A stretch of 64,000 nt of DNA from UBA3855 sp964472035. GTDB lineage: Bacteria; Bacillota; Clostridia; Oscillospirales; Ruminococcaceae. The position numbers and the translations under genes were made by a program. A model generated the notes under the pieces. That model did no database searches, was not told where the DNA came from, and saw nothing but the letters and a program-made list of their open reading frames with translations. The stretch spans positions 1-64,000 of the forward strand of contig CAYYIT010000003.1 of assembly GCA_964472035.1 (NCBI GenBank), written 5' to 3'. Below are positions 25,690-32,800 of the stretch, piece by piece (positions within the stretch are counted from its first letter, which is position 1; the number at the start of each line of letters is the position of its first letter).

Positions 25690-27266
25690 AGGTTGCCGCT
25701 TATTGCCGGGTATCCACTGATACGGATGAGCAGCTCGGTTCTCTCGAAAGTCAGAAGCAATACTTTGCTGAGTATATTGATAAGGCTGAAGACTGGGATC
25801 TGGTGGAGGTATACTATGACGAAGGTGTCAGCGGCACTTCCACCAGACACCGTGAAGGCTTTCAGCGTATGATGGACGATGTGGAAGCTGGAAAAATACA
25901 GCTGATCATTACAAAAGAAGTGAGCAGATTTGCCCGTAATACTGTGGATACGCTTTCCTACACAAGACAGCTGAAAGGAATGGGAGTCGGGGTATTGTTC
26001 ATCAATGATAACATCAATACCCTTGAGCCGGATGGTGAATTGCGTCTCACGATTATGGCAAGTATGGCACAGGAGGAAAGCCGCAAGACCTCAGAGCGTG
26101 TCAAATGGGGGCAAAAACGTCGTATGGAGCAGGGCGTGGTATTCGGCAGAAGTATGCTGGGGTATGATGTACAGGGCGGCAGGATGACGATCAATCCGGA
26201 AGGTGCCGAGATCGTCAGGCTCATCTTTCACAAGTATGTCAATGAGAACAAGGGTACGCATGTCATTGCCAGAGAGCTTTTAGAGGCTGGAATCCGTCCC
26301 TGTCGTGTCAAGGAGTGGAGCAATACGGTCATTCTCAGAGTGCTACGCAATGAGAAATATGTGGGTGACCTTTGTCAGAAGAAGACCTACACACCTGATT
26401 ATCTGACACACAGCAAGAAGTATAATCGTGGTGCGGAGGAGAAGGTCTATCTCAAAGACCATCATGAGCCGATCATCGACCGTGATCTGTGGGACAGGGC
26501 GCAGGTCATTCTTGCAGGCAGAACCTTGACGGACGAGCAGAAGTCGAGACATAGCTGCCGTTACTGGTGCAGCGGTAAGATTGTATGCGGTGAGTGCGGT
26601 GAGCGCTTTGTGAGTCGCACTAAGAAGCTGTCAGGGGGTATCATCTACAAGGCATGGCGATGTGCAGCAATGGCAAAGTACGGCACGAAGAAGCAGAATA
26701 TTCATGGCGTAGAGGTCGGCTGCATGAATCAGTCGGTCAATGAACAGGTATTGCTTGAAAGCGTGGGGTATGTACTGCGACTGATGCAGATCAGTCGTAA
26801 CGAACTGATTGAGGAAATGAAGGCTGAGATCGGTGCTGTGTTACATACGATTCCGCAAGTGGATGTAACATCTCTTGCGGCGGATGTTCGAAAGATGGAG
26901 GTGAAGAAGCAGACCTTACTTGACAGATTCCTTGAGGGTATCGTTTCAGCTGTCGACTACAAGCGGCAGAACGCCCTGTACGATGAACAGATCACGGAAA
27001 TACAGCGAAAAATTGATGCACATCATCAATTGCAGACGGAGTTTCAATATCAGGCACGGAAGATGGAGGATTGCATCGGGTATGTGAAGAAAATGCTTGA
27101 TTTTGAAGCACCTGATGAACATATCTGCGGTGAGGTCACAGAGCGTATTACAGTTTATCATGGGCATATTCTGGAAGTAAAGCTCAAGTATATTCCTGCT
27201 GTCAGGCTGAAGTACAGAACCTCCGGCAGAGGCAGTCGATATACTGCGGAGTTTGAAAGGATATGA
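25680..27266 (+). CDS. Large serine recombinase (integrase/excisionase of the element)
   Basis: 528 residues. The catalytic domain has AAYCRVSTD with nucleophile Ser12, ITKEVSRFARN and MASMAQEESRKTSERVKWGQ. The recombinase DNA-binding domain (about 165-275) follows, then a zinc ribbon (CGECGERF ... WRC ... VGCMNQSV) and a coiled-coil region (about 390-470). This is the standard architecture of phage-type serine integrases. It reads toward the right end of the element, 83 bases from the core at 27349, as expected for an integrase next to its att site. It should catalyse GG-core exchange within cotJC. Confidence 0.96.
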   Translation: MSIKVAAYCRVSTDTDEQLGSLESQKQYFAEYIDKAEDWDLVEVYYDEGVSGTSTRHREGFQRMMDDVEAGKIQLIITKEVSRFARNTVDTLSYTRQLKGMGVGVLFINDNINTLEPDGELRLTIMASMAQEESRKTSERVKWGQKRRMEQGVVFGRSMLGYDVQGGRMTINPEGAEIVRLIFHKYVNENKGTHVIARELLEAGIRPCRVKEWSNTVILRVLRNEKYVGDLCQKKTYTPDYLTHSKKYNRGAEEKVYLKDHHEPIIDRDLWDRAQVILAGRTLTDEQKSRHSCRYWCSGKIVCGECGERFVSRTKKLSGGIIYKAWRCAAMAKYGTKKQNIHGVEVGCMNQSVNEQVLLESVGYVLRLMQISRNELIEEMKAEIGAVLHTIPQVDVTSLAADVRKMEVKKQTLLDRFLEGIVSAVDYKRQNALYDEQITEIQRKIDAHHQLQTEFQYQARKMEDCIGYVKKMLDFEAPDEHICGEVTERITVYHGHILEVKLKYIPAVRLKYRTSGRGSRYTAEFERI

Positions 27267-27310
27267 AAAGAGCCTGTTCCGGTGAGTTCATCACAGGAAC
27301 AGGCTTTATT
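27267..27310 (+). terminator. Terminator of the recombinase operon
   Basis: Stem gcctgttcc / ggaacaggc with a 15-base loop, followed by TTTATTTG, directly after the stop codon of the large recombinase. Confidence 0.8.
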
Positions 27311-27533
27311 TGATATGTAAATAATGGGGCAATTTGGTGACCGATACACCGATATCCGTCAGCAGCCCCTTCACTTCATCGGAGGGCATCGCATACCGCT
27401 GGTGCAGATAGCGCATGGAGGCTGCAAGCTCACCGTCAGGCCCGCCGAGCTGGCTCAGGATGACCTGCGCCATCTTGGGATTCGGGTTCTTGATGTTGAC
27501 AGGATACTGCAATTTCTTCTCATACGTCCACAT
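27306..27533 (-). pseudogene. cotJC: cotJC, 5' part (residues 1-62), cut off by the mobile element
   Basis: It starts at ATG 27533 after GGAGGCG, two bases beyond the cotJB stop. Residues 1-62 (MWTYEKKLQYPVNIKN ... GLLTDIG) are the CotJC/manganese catalase N-terminus, with Glu35 as first metal ligand. After the GG core the frame runs 13 codons into the element (VSVTKLPHYLHIK) and stops at 27306. The remaining 145 residues are at 12804-13244. The fragment has one of the five usual metal ligands, so it cannot be active. Excision would restore codon GGC and the frame. Confidence 0.94.
27327..27372. repeat. Right hybrid attachment site of the element
   Basis: On the + strand element sequence ggggcaatttggtgaccgat-aca meets cotJC sequence gatatccgtcagcag after the shared CC at 27349-27350. 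The outer ten element bases, ggggcaattt, recur in inverted orientation at the left end. Confidence 0.88.
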
Positions 27534-27535
27534 GC

Positions 27536-27790
27536 TTAGTTCGCCTCCCTTTCCCATGGGTAGGGGCCCTTGGCCCAATCCCATACGTTCTCATTAACGG
27601 ACTGGACAGCCTTGATCGGACCGAAGCGCCGCACATATTCTTCCACTGCCGCTTTCCTTTGCGCGCTGTATTTGCGGAACAGTTTCAGCGCTTCCTGACA
27701 CTGGGTATGCGTGTCAAGGTAAAGCTGCAGATCATAGAGCGCAAAATCGTATTTCTGAATGAGATTCAGAAGCTCACATTTTGTTTTCAT
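27536..27790 (-). CDS. cotJB: Spore coat protein CotJB
   Basis: 84 residues, family-typical. Seen features are YDLQLYLDTHTQCQEALKLF, the VEEYVRRFGP motif and a C-terminal W-DWAKGPYPWE, all characteristic of CotJB. In Bacillus subtilis the cotJABC operon is made in the mother cell and its products enter the coat. Overlaps cotJA by four bases (ATGA) and is followed at once by cotJC. Confidence 0.93.
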   Translation of the reverse strand: MKTKCELLNLIQKYDFALYDLQLYLDTHTQCQEALKLFRKYSAQRKAAVEEYVRRFGPIKAVQSVNENVWDWAKGPYPWEREAN

Positions 27791-28041
27791 CTGTCACACT
27801 CCCCTCCGGCAAATGGCAGATCCAGCTCCGGAAACATCGTTCCCCGACTGAGCGCCGTCATTGCGTCATACGGTTCACTCCAGAGCTGGAAGGGTACATA
27901 GGACATTCCTGCCGGCGTCAGCGCCGGAAATGCTGTCATCGGCTGGGGGCTCAGACAGTCATGCGAAGCTGCCTCGACGCAGTCATGGGGCACTGATGGT
28001 TCCATACGCTGTGCCATGCGTTCAAATGCGTGTAATTCCAT
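27787..28041 (-). CDS. cotJA: Spore coat associated protein CotJA
   Basis: 84 residues from MELHAFERMAQRME. The conserved CotJA region AGMSYVPFQLWSEPYDAMTALSRGTMFPELDLPF is at the C-terminal half. The start is uncertain: GTG two codons earlier or GTG at 28089 are possible, and the nearest strong RBS (GAAAGGAG, 28067-28074) lies too far upstream of the ATG. First gene of cotJABC. A perfect inverted repeat lies 42-66 bases before it. Confidence 0.88.
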   Translation of the reverse strand: MELHAFERMAQRMEPSVPHDCVEAASHDCLSPQPMTAFPALTPAGMSYVPFQLWSEPYDAMTALSRGTMFPELDLPFAGGECDR

Positions 28042-28082
28042 ATTCACACCGACTTCTTTACAGAAGACGCTCCTTTCTGTCG

Positions 28083-28107
28083 AATACACATGGGGTTCAT
28101 GTGTATT
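28083..28107. promoter_or_regulatory. Inverted repeat upstream of cotJA, possible operator
   Basis: Perfect 10-bp arms aatacacatg / catgtgtatt with a 5-base gap. It lies in the leader of the cotJ operon, where a sporulation or stress promoter would be expected. I could not identify a convincing SigE-type promoter beside it. Confidence 0.6.
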
Positions 28108-28154
28108 ACATACTATGCAGGTAGCGTCGCATCAGTGAATCTGCCGGAATGCCC

Positions 28155-28183
28155 TTGCAAAACGAAGGGGAATATGCTATAAT
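28155..28183 (+). promoter_or_regulatory. Promoter of the YgiQ gene
   Basis: TTGCAA (28155-28160), a 17-base spacer and TATAAT (28178-28183), 30 bases before the start codon. Confidence 0.85.
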
Positions 28184-28212
28184 AGTCTTAATGATTTGTA
28201 AGGAGTGATACC

Positions 28213-30090
28213 ATGCCTTTTTTACCTGTATCCCGTAAGGAACTCAATGAACGCGGCATCGATCAGCTGGACTTCATCTGCCTGACAGGTGATGCCTACG
28301 TCGACCATCCGTCCTTTGGTATTGCCATCATTTCCCGCATGGTGGAGAGTCTCGGATTCTCGGTGGGTATGATCGCTCAGCCCGTGCATGATGACGATTT
28401 CAGGAGGCTGGGCGCACCGAAATACGCCTTCCTCGTTACAGGCGGAAATATTGACAGCATGGTTTCGAACTATACAGTTGCAGGCAAAAAACGTTTTGAT
28501 GACGCCTACAGTGCCGGAGGAAAGGGCGGAAAACGTCCTGACCGTGCCGTTACCGTCTATTGCCGGAAGCTCAGACAGCTGTTTCCGGATACGGAGATCG
28601 CCATCGGCGGACTGGAAGCCTCCCTGCGGCGCTTCGCCCATTATGACTATTGGGCGGACAAGGTGCTGCCCTCGATCCTTGTGGACAGCGGTGCGGATCT
28701 GCTCATGTATGGTATGGGCGAAGTCACCATCACCGAGATCTGCGAACGTTTCCGCAATGGACAGCACCTGAAGGACATGCATGACATCCGCGGCACCTGC
28801 TACCTGACAGATCCCGTCAATACACCCATGGGCGCAGTGCAGTGCGACAGCTTTGAAATGGTCCGCGACAACAAAAAGTCCTACGCCAAGGCCTGTCGTA
28901 AACAGTATGATGAACAGGACGAGGTGTACGGAAGGCTCCTCGTGCAGCGTCATGGCAATCAGATGCTCGTCCAGAATCCTCCGCAGCGCAGCCTGACACA
29001 GGAAGAATTTGACCATGCCTACGAGCTTCCCTATATGAGAGCCTACCATCCCATGTATGAAAGCGTGGGCGGTGTCCCCTCCATTCAAGAGGTGGAATTC
29101 TCCATTACACATAACCGTGGCTGCTATGGCTTCTGTAATTTCTGCTCGATCGCACTTCACCAGGGCCGAAGGATCCAGACAAGAAGTGAGAACTCCGTTC
29201 TCCGCGAGGCAGAAGCACTGACGCAGAAATCCGGTTTCAAGGGATACATCCACGATGTCGGAGGACCCACTGCCAATTTCCGCGCGCCTTCCTGTGAAAA
29301 GCAGCTGAAAAGCGGCCTCTGTAAGGGCAAGAAATGCCTTGCACCGAACGCCTGTCCCAATCTGAAGGCCGACCATACCGAATATCTCGAGATGCTCCGC
29401 AAGATCCGACGCATCCGCGGTGTCAAGAAAGTATTCATCCGCTCCGGCATTCGCTACGACTATCTGATGCAGGACAAAAGCGATGCATTCCTGAAAGAGC
29501 TGATCTCCAACCATGTCAGCGGACAGCTGAAGGTCGCACCGGAACACGCAAGCAACCGAGTGCTTGATATGATGGGCAAGCCCCATATCGAGGTCTACGA
29601 GCAGTTTGAAAAGAAATTCTACGAGATCACAAAGGGTATGGGAAAGGAACAGTACCTTGTCCCCTACCTCATGTCCTCCCACCCGGGCTGCACGCTGAAT
29701 GACGCCGTGGATCTCGCAGTATTCCTGAAAAAACACAATATCCGTCCCGAACAGGTGCAGGACTTCTATCCCACGCCCGGTACGATTTCCACAGCGATGT
29801 TCTACACGGGACTCAACCCCTACACCATGGAAGAAATCTACGTTCCGCGCAAGCCCGAGGAAAAGAAGCTCCAGCGCATCATGCTGCAGTATTTCAAAAA
29901 GGAGAACCGCGATCTTGTCGAAAAGGCGCTCACCATCGCTAAGCGGCGCGATCTGATCGGCAACGGTCCGAACTGCCTGATCCCCCCCTCGGACAAGCCC
30001 GGTGCCAATCGTCCGGGACGTGCAGCCGGAAGCAAGCCCCAGCCGAAAAAAAGCAAGATCCGAAGCATTCAGAAGCGCAAAAAGCGCTGA
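28213..30090 (+). CDS. YgiQ family radical SAM protein
   Basis: 625 residues, full length. The family's N-terminus (FLPVSRKELNERG-IDQLDFICLTGDAYVDHPSFG) precedes the radical SAM core. The cluster cysteines are in NRGCYGFCNFC (CxxxCxxC). The YgiQ-specific KVAPEHASNRVLDMMGKP and PYLMSSHPGCT follow. The C-terminus is a basic, Lys/Arg-rich tail. YgiQ proteins are widespread in anaerobes and their reaction is not established. RBS AAGGAGTG precedes ATG. The tyrosine recombinase gene follows after 19 bases. Confidence 0.96.
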   Translation: MPFLPVSRKELNERGIDQLDFICLTGDAYVDHPSFGIAIISRMVESLGFSVGMIAQPVHDDDFRRLGAPKYAFLVTGGNIDSMVSNYTVAGKKRFDDAYSAGGKGGKRPDRAVTVYCRKLRQLFPDTEIAIGGLEASLRRFAHYDYWADKVLPSILVDSGADLLMYGMGEVTITEICERFRNGQHLKDMHDIRGTCYLTDPVNTPMGAVQCDSFEMVRDNKKSYAKACRKQYDEQDEVYGRLLVQRHGNQMLVQNPPQRSLTQEEFDHAYELPYMRAYHPMYESVGGVPSIQEVEFSITHNRGCYGFCNFCSIALHQGRRIQTRSENSVLREAEALTQKSGFKGYIHDVGGPTANFRAPSCEKQLKSGLCKGKKCLAPNACPNLKADHTEYLEMLRKIRRIRGVKKVFIRSGIRYDYLMQDKSDAFLKELISNHVSGQLKVAPEHASNRVLDMMGKPHIEVYEQFEKKFYEITKGMGKEQYLVPYLMSSHPGCTLNDAVDLAVFLKKHNIRPEQVQDFYPTPGTISTAMFYTGLNPYTMEEIYVPRKPEEKKLQRIMLQYFKKENRDLVEKALTIAKRRDLIGNGPNCLIPPSDKPGANRPGRAAGSKPQPKKSKIRSIQKRKKR

Positions 30091-30109
30091 ACCGAAAGGA
30101 TAACAGCCA

Positions 30110-31114
30110 ATGAAGATCGACCGCAGTGAACTGCCATTCTTTTTCAGCGATTATATTACACATTTATCGGCGATCAAAGGATTGTCCGACACCACTGTGA
30201 TGGGGTATTTCCGCGATATCAGGCAGTTTCTTCGCTTTATCCGCTATGAATCCGAGCATCCCGGACAGAATCCCGATGCATCGGCGCTTCCGGAGATCCC
30301 GATCCAAGACATGCAGGTGGAAGACATCCGCCGCATTACCCTGCGCAATATCATCAACTACTACAATTTCATCATCATGGAATGCGGCAACAAGGAGCGC
30401 ATCCGCGCCAGAAAGGCCACTTCCCTCCGGAGCTTTTTCAAGTACCTGCAAAAGCAGGCGCGGCTCATCGATGAAAACCCAACGGAGAATCTTGAGATCC
30501 GTTCCCCCAATCCCCGCAAGCAGAAGCCGAAGTATCTCAACCTCAATGACAGCCTTGCCTTGCTGCGAACACTGACGGAACAGAAGGATAAAAAGGCGCA
30601 CCTGCGAGATTATTGCATCGTCACGCTGTTTCTCAACTGTGGTATCCGACTCAGTGAGCTGGTCGGACTGAACCTGTCGTCCATCGACTTCTCCGAACAT
30701 AAGATGATGGTACTCGGTAAGGGCAACAACGAACGCACTGTGTACCTGAATGAAGCCTGCATGACTGCGCTGCGCGAGTATCTCTTTGAACGTTCGGAGA
30801 TCCCCACCGATGACAAGGCCCTCTTCCTGAGCAGCCACAAGAAGCGTATCAGTAAACGCCGTGTCCAGCAGGTCGTGGAAAACGCACTCTCTGCGGCAGG
30901 CCTTGACGGACGAGGTCTCTCCACGCATAAGCTGCGGCATACTGCCGCGACCCTGATGTACCAGCACGGTCACGTCGATCTGCTCACGCTCCAGAAGATC
31001 CTCGGGCATGTCAGCATCTCCACAACGGAGATCTACACCCACCTGACCGATGTGCAGATGCAGGAAGCAATGGACCACTCCCCTCTTGCTGAGGTAAAAC
31101 GAAAGAAACTATAG
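30110..31114 (+). CDS. Tyrosine recombinase (XerC/XerD-like)
   Basis: 334 residues. A SAM-like N-terminal core-binding domain (1-115) is followed by the catalytic domain with the Arg in CGIRLSELVGL, HKLRHTAATLMYQHG, the LGHVSISTTEIYTH segment and the nucleophilic Tyr within IYTH. Length and ALGKGNNERTVYL-type beta strands fit chromosomal Xer-type recombinases more than phage integrases. RBS AAAGGAT precedes ATG. Co-transcribed with ygiQ. A large palindrome lies 86 bases after its stop. It is outside the cotJC element and probably resident. Confidence 0.92.
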   Translation: MKIDRSELPFFFSDYITHLSAIKGLSDTTVMGYFRDIRQFLRFIRYESEHPGQNPDASALPEIPIQDMQVEDIRRITLRNIINYYNFIIMECGNKERIRARKATSLRSFFKYLQKQARLIDENPTENLEIRSPNPRKQKPKYLNLNDSLALLRTLTEQKDKKAHLRDYCIVTLFLNCGIRLSELVGLNLSSIDFSEHKMMVLGKGNNERTVYLNEACMTALREYLFERSEIPTDDKALFLSSHKKRISKRRVQQVVENALSAAGLDGRGLSTHKLRHTAATLMYQHGHVDLLTLQKILGHVSISTTEIYTHLTDVQMQEAMDHSPLAEVKRKKL

Positions 31115-31116
31115 CA

Positions 31117-31146
31117 AAACGAGCCGCTTTGCAGCGGCTCGTTTCT
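31117..31146 (+). terminator. Terminator of the ygiQ-recombinase operon
   Basis: Perfect 12-bp stem aaacgagccgct / agcggctcgttt with a ttgc loop and T-run. A second hairpin (aaaagcatatc / gatatgctttt, 31157-31192) follows and can serve the opposing coaD operon. Confidence 0.9.
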
Positions 31147-31199
31147 ATGACACGACAAAAAGCATATCCCCCAAAAGGGCGATATGCTTTTCTCTATTC

Positions 31200-31256
31200 A
31201 TACTAATCCTCTAAACTCTGATAGACTATGTCTATCAGAGTTAAAGGGATTAGTAT
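31200..31256. repeat. Long near-perfect palindrome
   Basis: Two 27-base arms match at 25 positions around a 3-base centre (tat, 31227-31229). The arms begin atactaatcc and end ctgatagac next to the centre. It lies between convergent operons, 20 bases after the stop of the coiled-coil gene. Too long and not GC-rich enough for a usual terminator. It could be a MITE-like remnant or a recombination site. Confidence 0.85.
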
Positions 31257-31275
31257 CAAATACACATTCCGGTAC

Positions 31276-31755
31276 TTACTGCGCAGAGCCCTGCTGATTG
31301 CGCTTGGTCTTGAGCTTATCGAGCTTTGCCTTACGCTGCTGAACATCCTGCAGACTGGTCGTAAAGAAGGACTCTGCATCCTTGAAACGCTTGCTTACAT
31401 AGGTATCAGTAGCAGCCTTGATCGCATCGGACTCTGCCTTTGCCTTGGTCAGAACATCCACAGCGCGGCGCTTTGCCTCACGGATGATGGACTCCTCGGA
31501 AACGATCACCTTTGCACGCTCCTCGGCCTGACGTACGATCTGTTCAGCCTTTGCTTCCGCTTCCTTCAGAATGCGGTCACGATCAAACTCTACCATTTTC
31601 GCATGCTTGATCTCCTGCGGAACATTCAGACGCACGTCATTGATCAGCTCACGCAGTCTCTCACCGTCAATAATTGCCTTATGTGCAGCAAACGGAACGG
31701 AAGCCGCCTTGTCCAGCAGCTCGTCCATATCATCCAGAATTTCATCAATACTCAT
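31276..31755 (-). CDS. Coiled-coil protein, V-ATPase subunit E / DivIVA-like, function unknown
   Basis: 159 residues, nearly all helical and highly charged. The middle (about 55-125) is a long coiled coil (RDRILKEAEAKAEQIVRQAEERAKVIV). It often stands beside coaD in Clostridia and is labelled 'ATPase' only through coiled-coil likeness to V-ATPase E or F-type b subunits. There is no nucleotide-binding motif. It overlaps coaD by four bases. A role near the membrane or division site is possible but not shown. Confidence 0.85.
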   Translation of the reverse strand: MSIDEILDDMDELLDKAASVPFAAHKAIIDGERLRELINDVRLNVPQEIKHAKMVEFDRDRILKEAEAKAEQIVRQAEERAKVIVSEESIIREAKRRAVDVLTKAKAESDAIKAATDTYVSKRFKDAESFFTTSLQDVQQRKAKLDKLKTKRNQQGSAQ

Positions 31756-32249
31756 TTTTGTTCCTCCTTCATCAACCTCTGTTGAATCGTCTCAAGAATA
31801 CACGCAGGGACAAAAGGACTGATATCCCCGCCGAAATACGCAACCTGCTTTACCACACTGGAACTCAGGAACATATTCTCCTGACTGGTGGTAAGGAATA
31901 CTGTCTCTGCATTGGCATAGAGCGCTTTATTCGTCAGTGCCATCTGGAATTCATACTCAAAGTCACTGACCGCACGCAGGCCCTTGACGATCGCAACCGC
32001 ACCGACGGTCTTGACGTAATCCACAAGAAGTCCATCAAGAATATCGATCACGACGTTATCGAGATGCGCAGTTGCCTCGGCGATCATCATCATTCTCTCC
32101 GTAGCAGTAAAGCTCGCCTTGGCTTTGTTGGCATTCGTCGAGATCAATACGATCACTTTATCAAACAGCGTGGAGGCACGAGTAATAATGTCAAGATGTC
32201 CCATCGTCACAGGATCGAAACTGCCGGGACACACTGCAATTCTTCTCAT
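31752..32249 (-). CDS. coaD: Phosphopantetheine adenylyltransferase
   Basis: 165 residues. The nucleotidyltransferase motif CPGSFDPVTMGHLDII opens the protein and SSSVVKQVAYFGGD closes the active site. It transfers AMP to 4'-phosphopantetheine in the fourth step of coenzyme A synthesis. Four-base overlaps with rsmD and the coiled-coil gene show a tight operon. Confidence 0.97.
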   Translation of the reverse strand: MRRIAVCPGSFDPVTMGHLDIITRASTLFDKVIVLISTNANKAKASFTATERMMMIAEATAHLDNVVIDILDGLLVDYVKTVGAVAIVKGLRAVSDFEYEFQMALTNKALYANAETVFLTTSQENMFLSSSVVKQVAYFGGDISPFVPACILETIQQRLMKEEQK

Positions 32250-32800
32250 TTCTCCACCTCCTGCATCAATGCAAAAACCGATACTACTATTTTACCATAG
32301 AAATACTGCTTTTGCAACTGTAAATTCAAAATTTTTTCGGGAATTTGCAATTCTTTTTCATGTTCACAGACAATTTTGCCTGTTTTCTTCAATTTATCTC
32401 CAAGAATTGGCAAAAGCTCCAGTAATATATCCTTGCGGTAGGGCGGATCAAGCAGGATAAAATCAAAGTCTTCCTCCGGACAGCGGCGCAGAAAGGCAAA
32501 CGCATCCATTTTATGAAGCTCTGCACGATCCATAAGACGCGTACGTTCAAGGTTCTCACGCGTAATGGAAAGGGAATTGGCAGACGCATCCACAAAGACC
32601 GCTTGTCTTGCTCCGCGGCTGAGCGCCTCGATGCCGAGCTGTCCGCTTCCTGCGAACAGATCCAGGACCTTTGCATCCCGAAGTTCGAACTGAATCGAGG
32701 AAAACATCCCCTCCTTGACACGGTCCGTCGTCGGGCGGACATCCATGCCCTCGAGGGTTTTCAGACGGATTCCTTTGGCAGTGCCAGTGATAACTCTCAT
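32246..32800 (-). CDS. rsmD: 16S rRNA (guanine966-N2)-methyltransferase
   Basis: 184 residues, normal for RsmD. The AdoMet-binding motif LDLFAGSGQLGIEALSRGA and catalytic DPPYRKD are present. It starts with the family's MRVITGTAKGIRLKTLEG. It methylates G966 of 16S rRNA. Overlaps uvrC and coaD by four bases on each side. The rsmD-coaD pairing is common in Firmicutes. Confidence 0.96.
   Translation of the reverse strand: MRVITGTAKGIRLKTLEGMDVRPTTDRVKEGMFSSIQFELRDAKVLDLFAGSGQLGIEALSRGARQAVFVDASANSLSITRENLERTRLMDRAELHKMDAFAFLRRCPEEDFDFILLDPPYRKDILLELLPILGDKLKKTGKIVCEHEKELQIPEKILNLQLQKQYFYGKIVVSVFALMQEVEK

Larger units (their letters stand above)
13243..27350. mobile_element. 14.1-kb serine-recombinase element inserted in cotJC
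   Basis: The borders are given by the split cotJC gene and the matching GG cores (CC on +) at 13243-13244 and 27349-27350. One core copy is removed on excision, leaving an intact frame. The element carries fic, an XRE regulator, an RNA ligase / Thg1 / phosphoesterase / PARG-like set, a second XRE regulator, a dockerin protein, a D12 methylase, a repeat array and, at the right end, a small serine recombinase, an 82-residue protein and a large serine recombinase. There are no capsid, tail, relaxase or coupling-protein genes, so it is neither a complete phage nor a self-transmissible conjugative element. To the eye it is more A+T-rich than its flanks. True length is uncertain because of the 100-N gap. 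Confidence 0.92.

Noticed and set aside
13243..27350. The element as a prophage or conjugative element
   Set aside because: No capsid, portal, tail, lysis, relaxase, coupling-protein or type IV secretion gene is visible.
12804..27533. Explaining split cotJC as a sequencing frameshift or assembly error
   Set aside because: The parts are 14 kb apart, meet at the same two bases with the frame kept, and the element end carries a serine recombinase and inverted-repeat att arms. The N gap is 4 kb from the right border and does not touch either junction.
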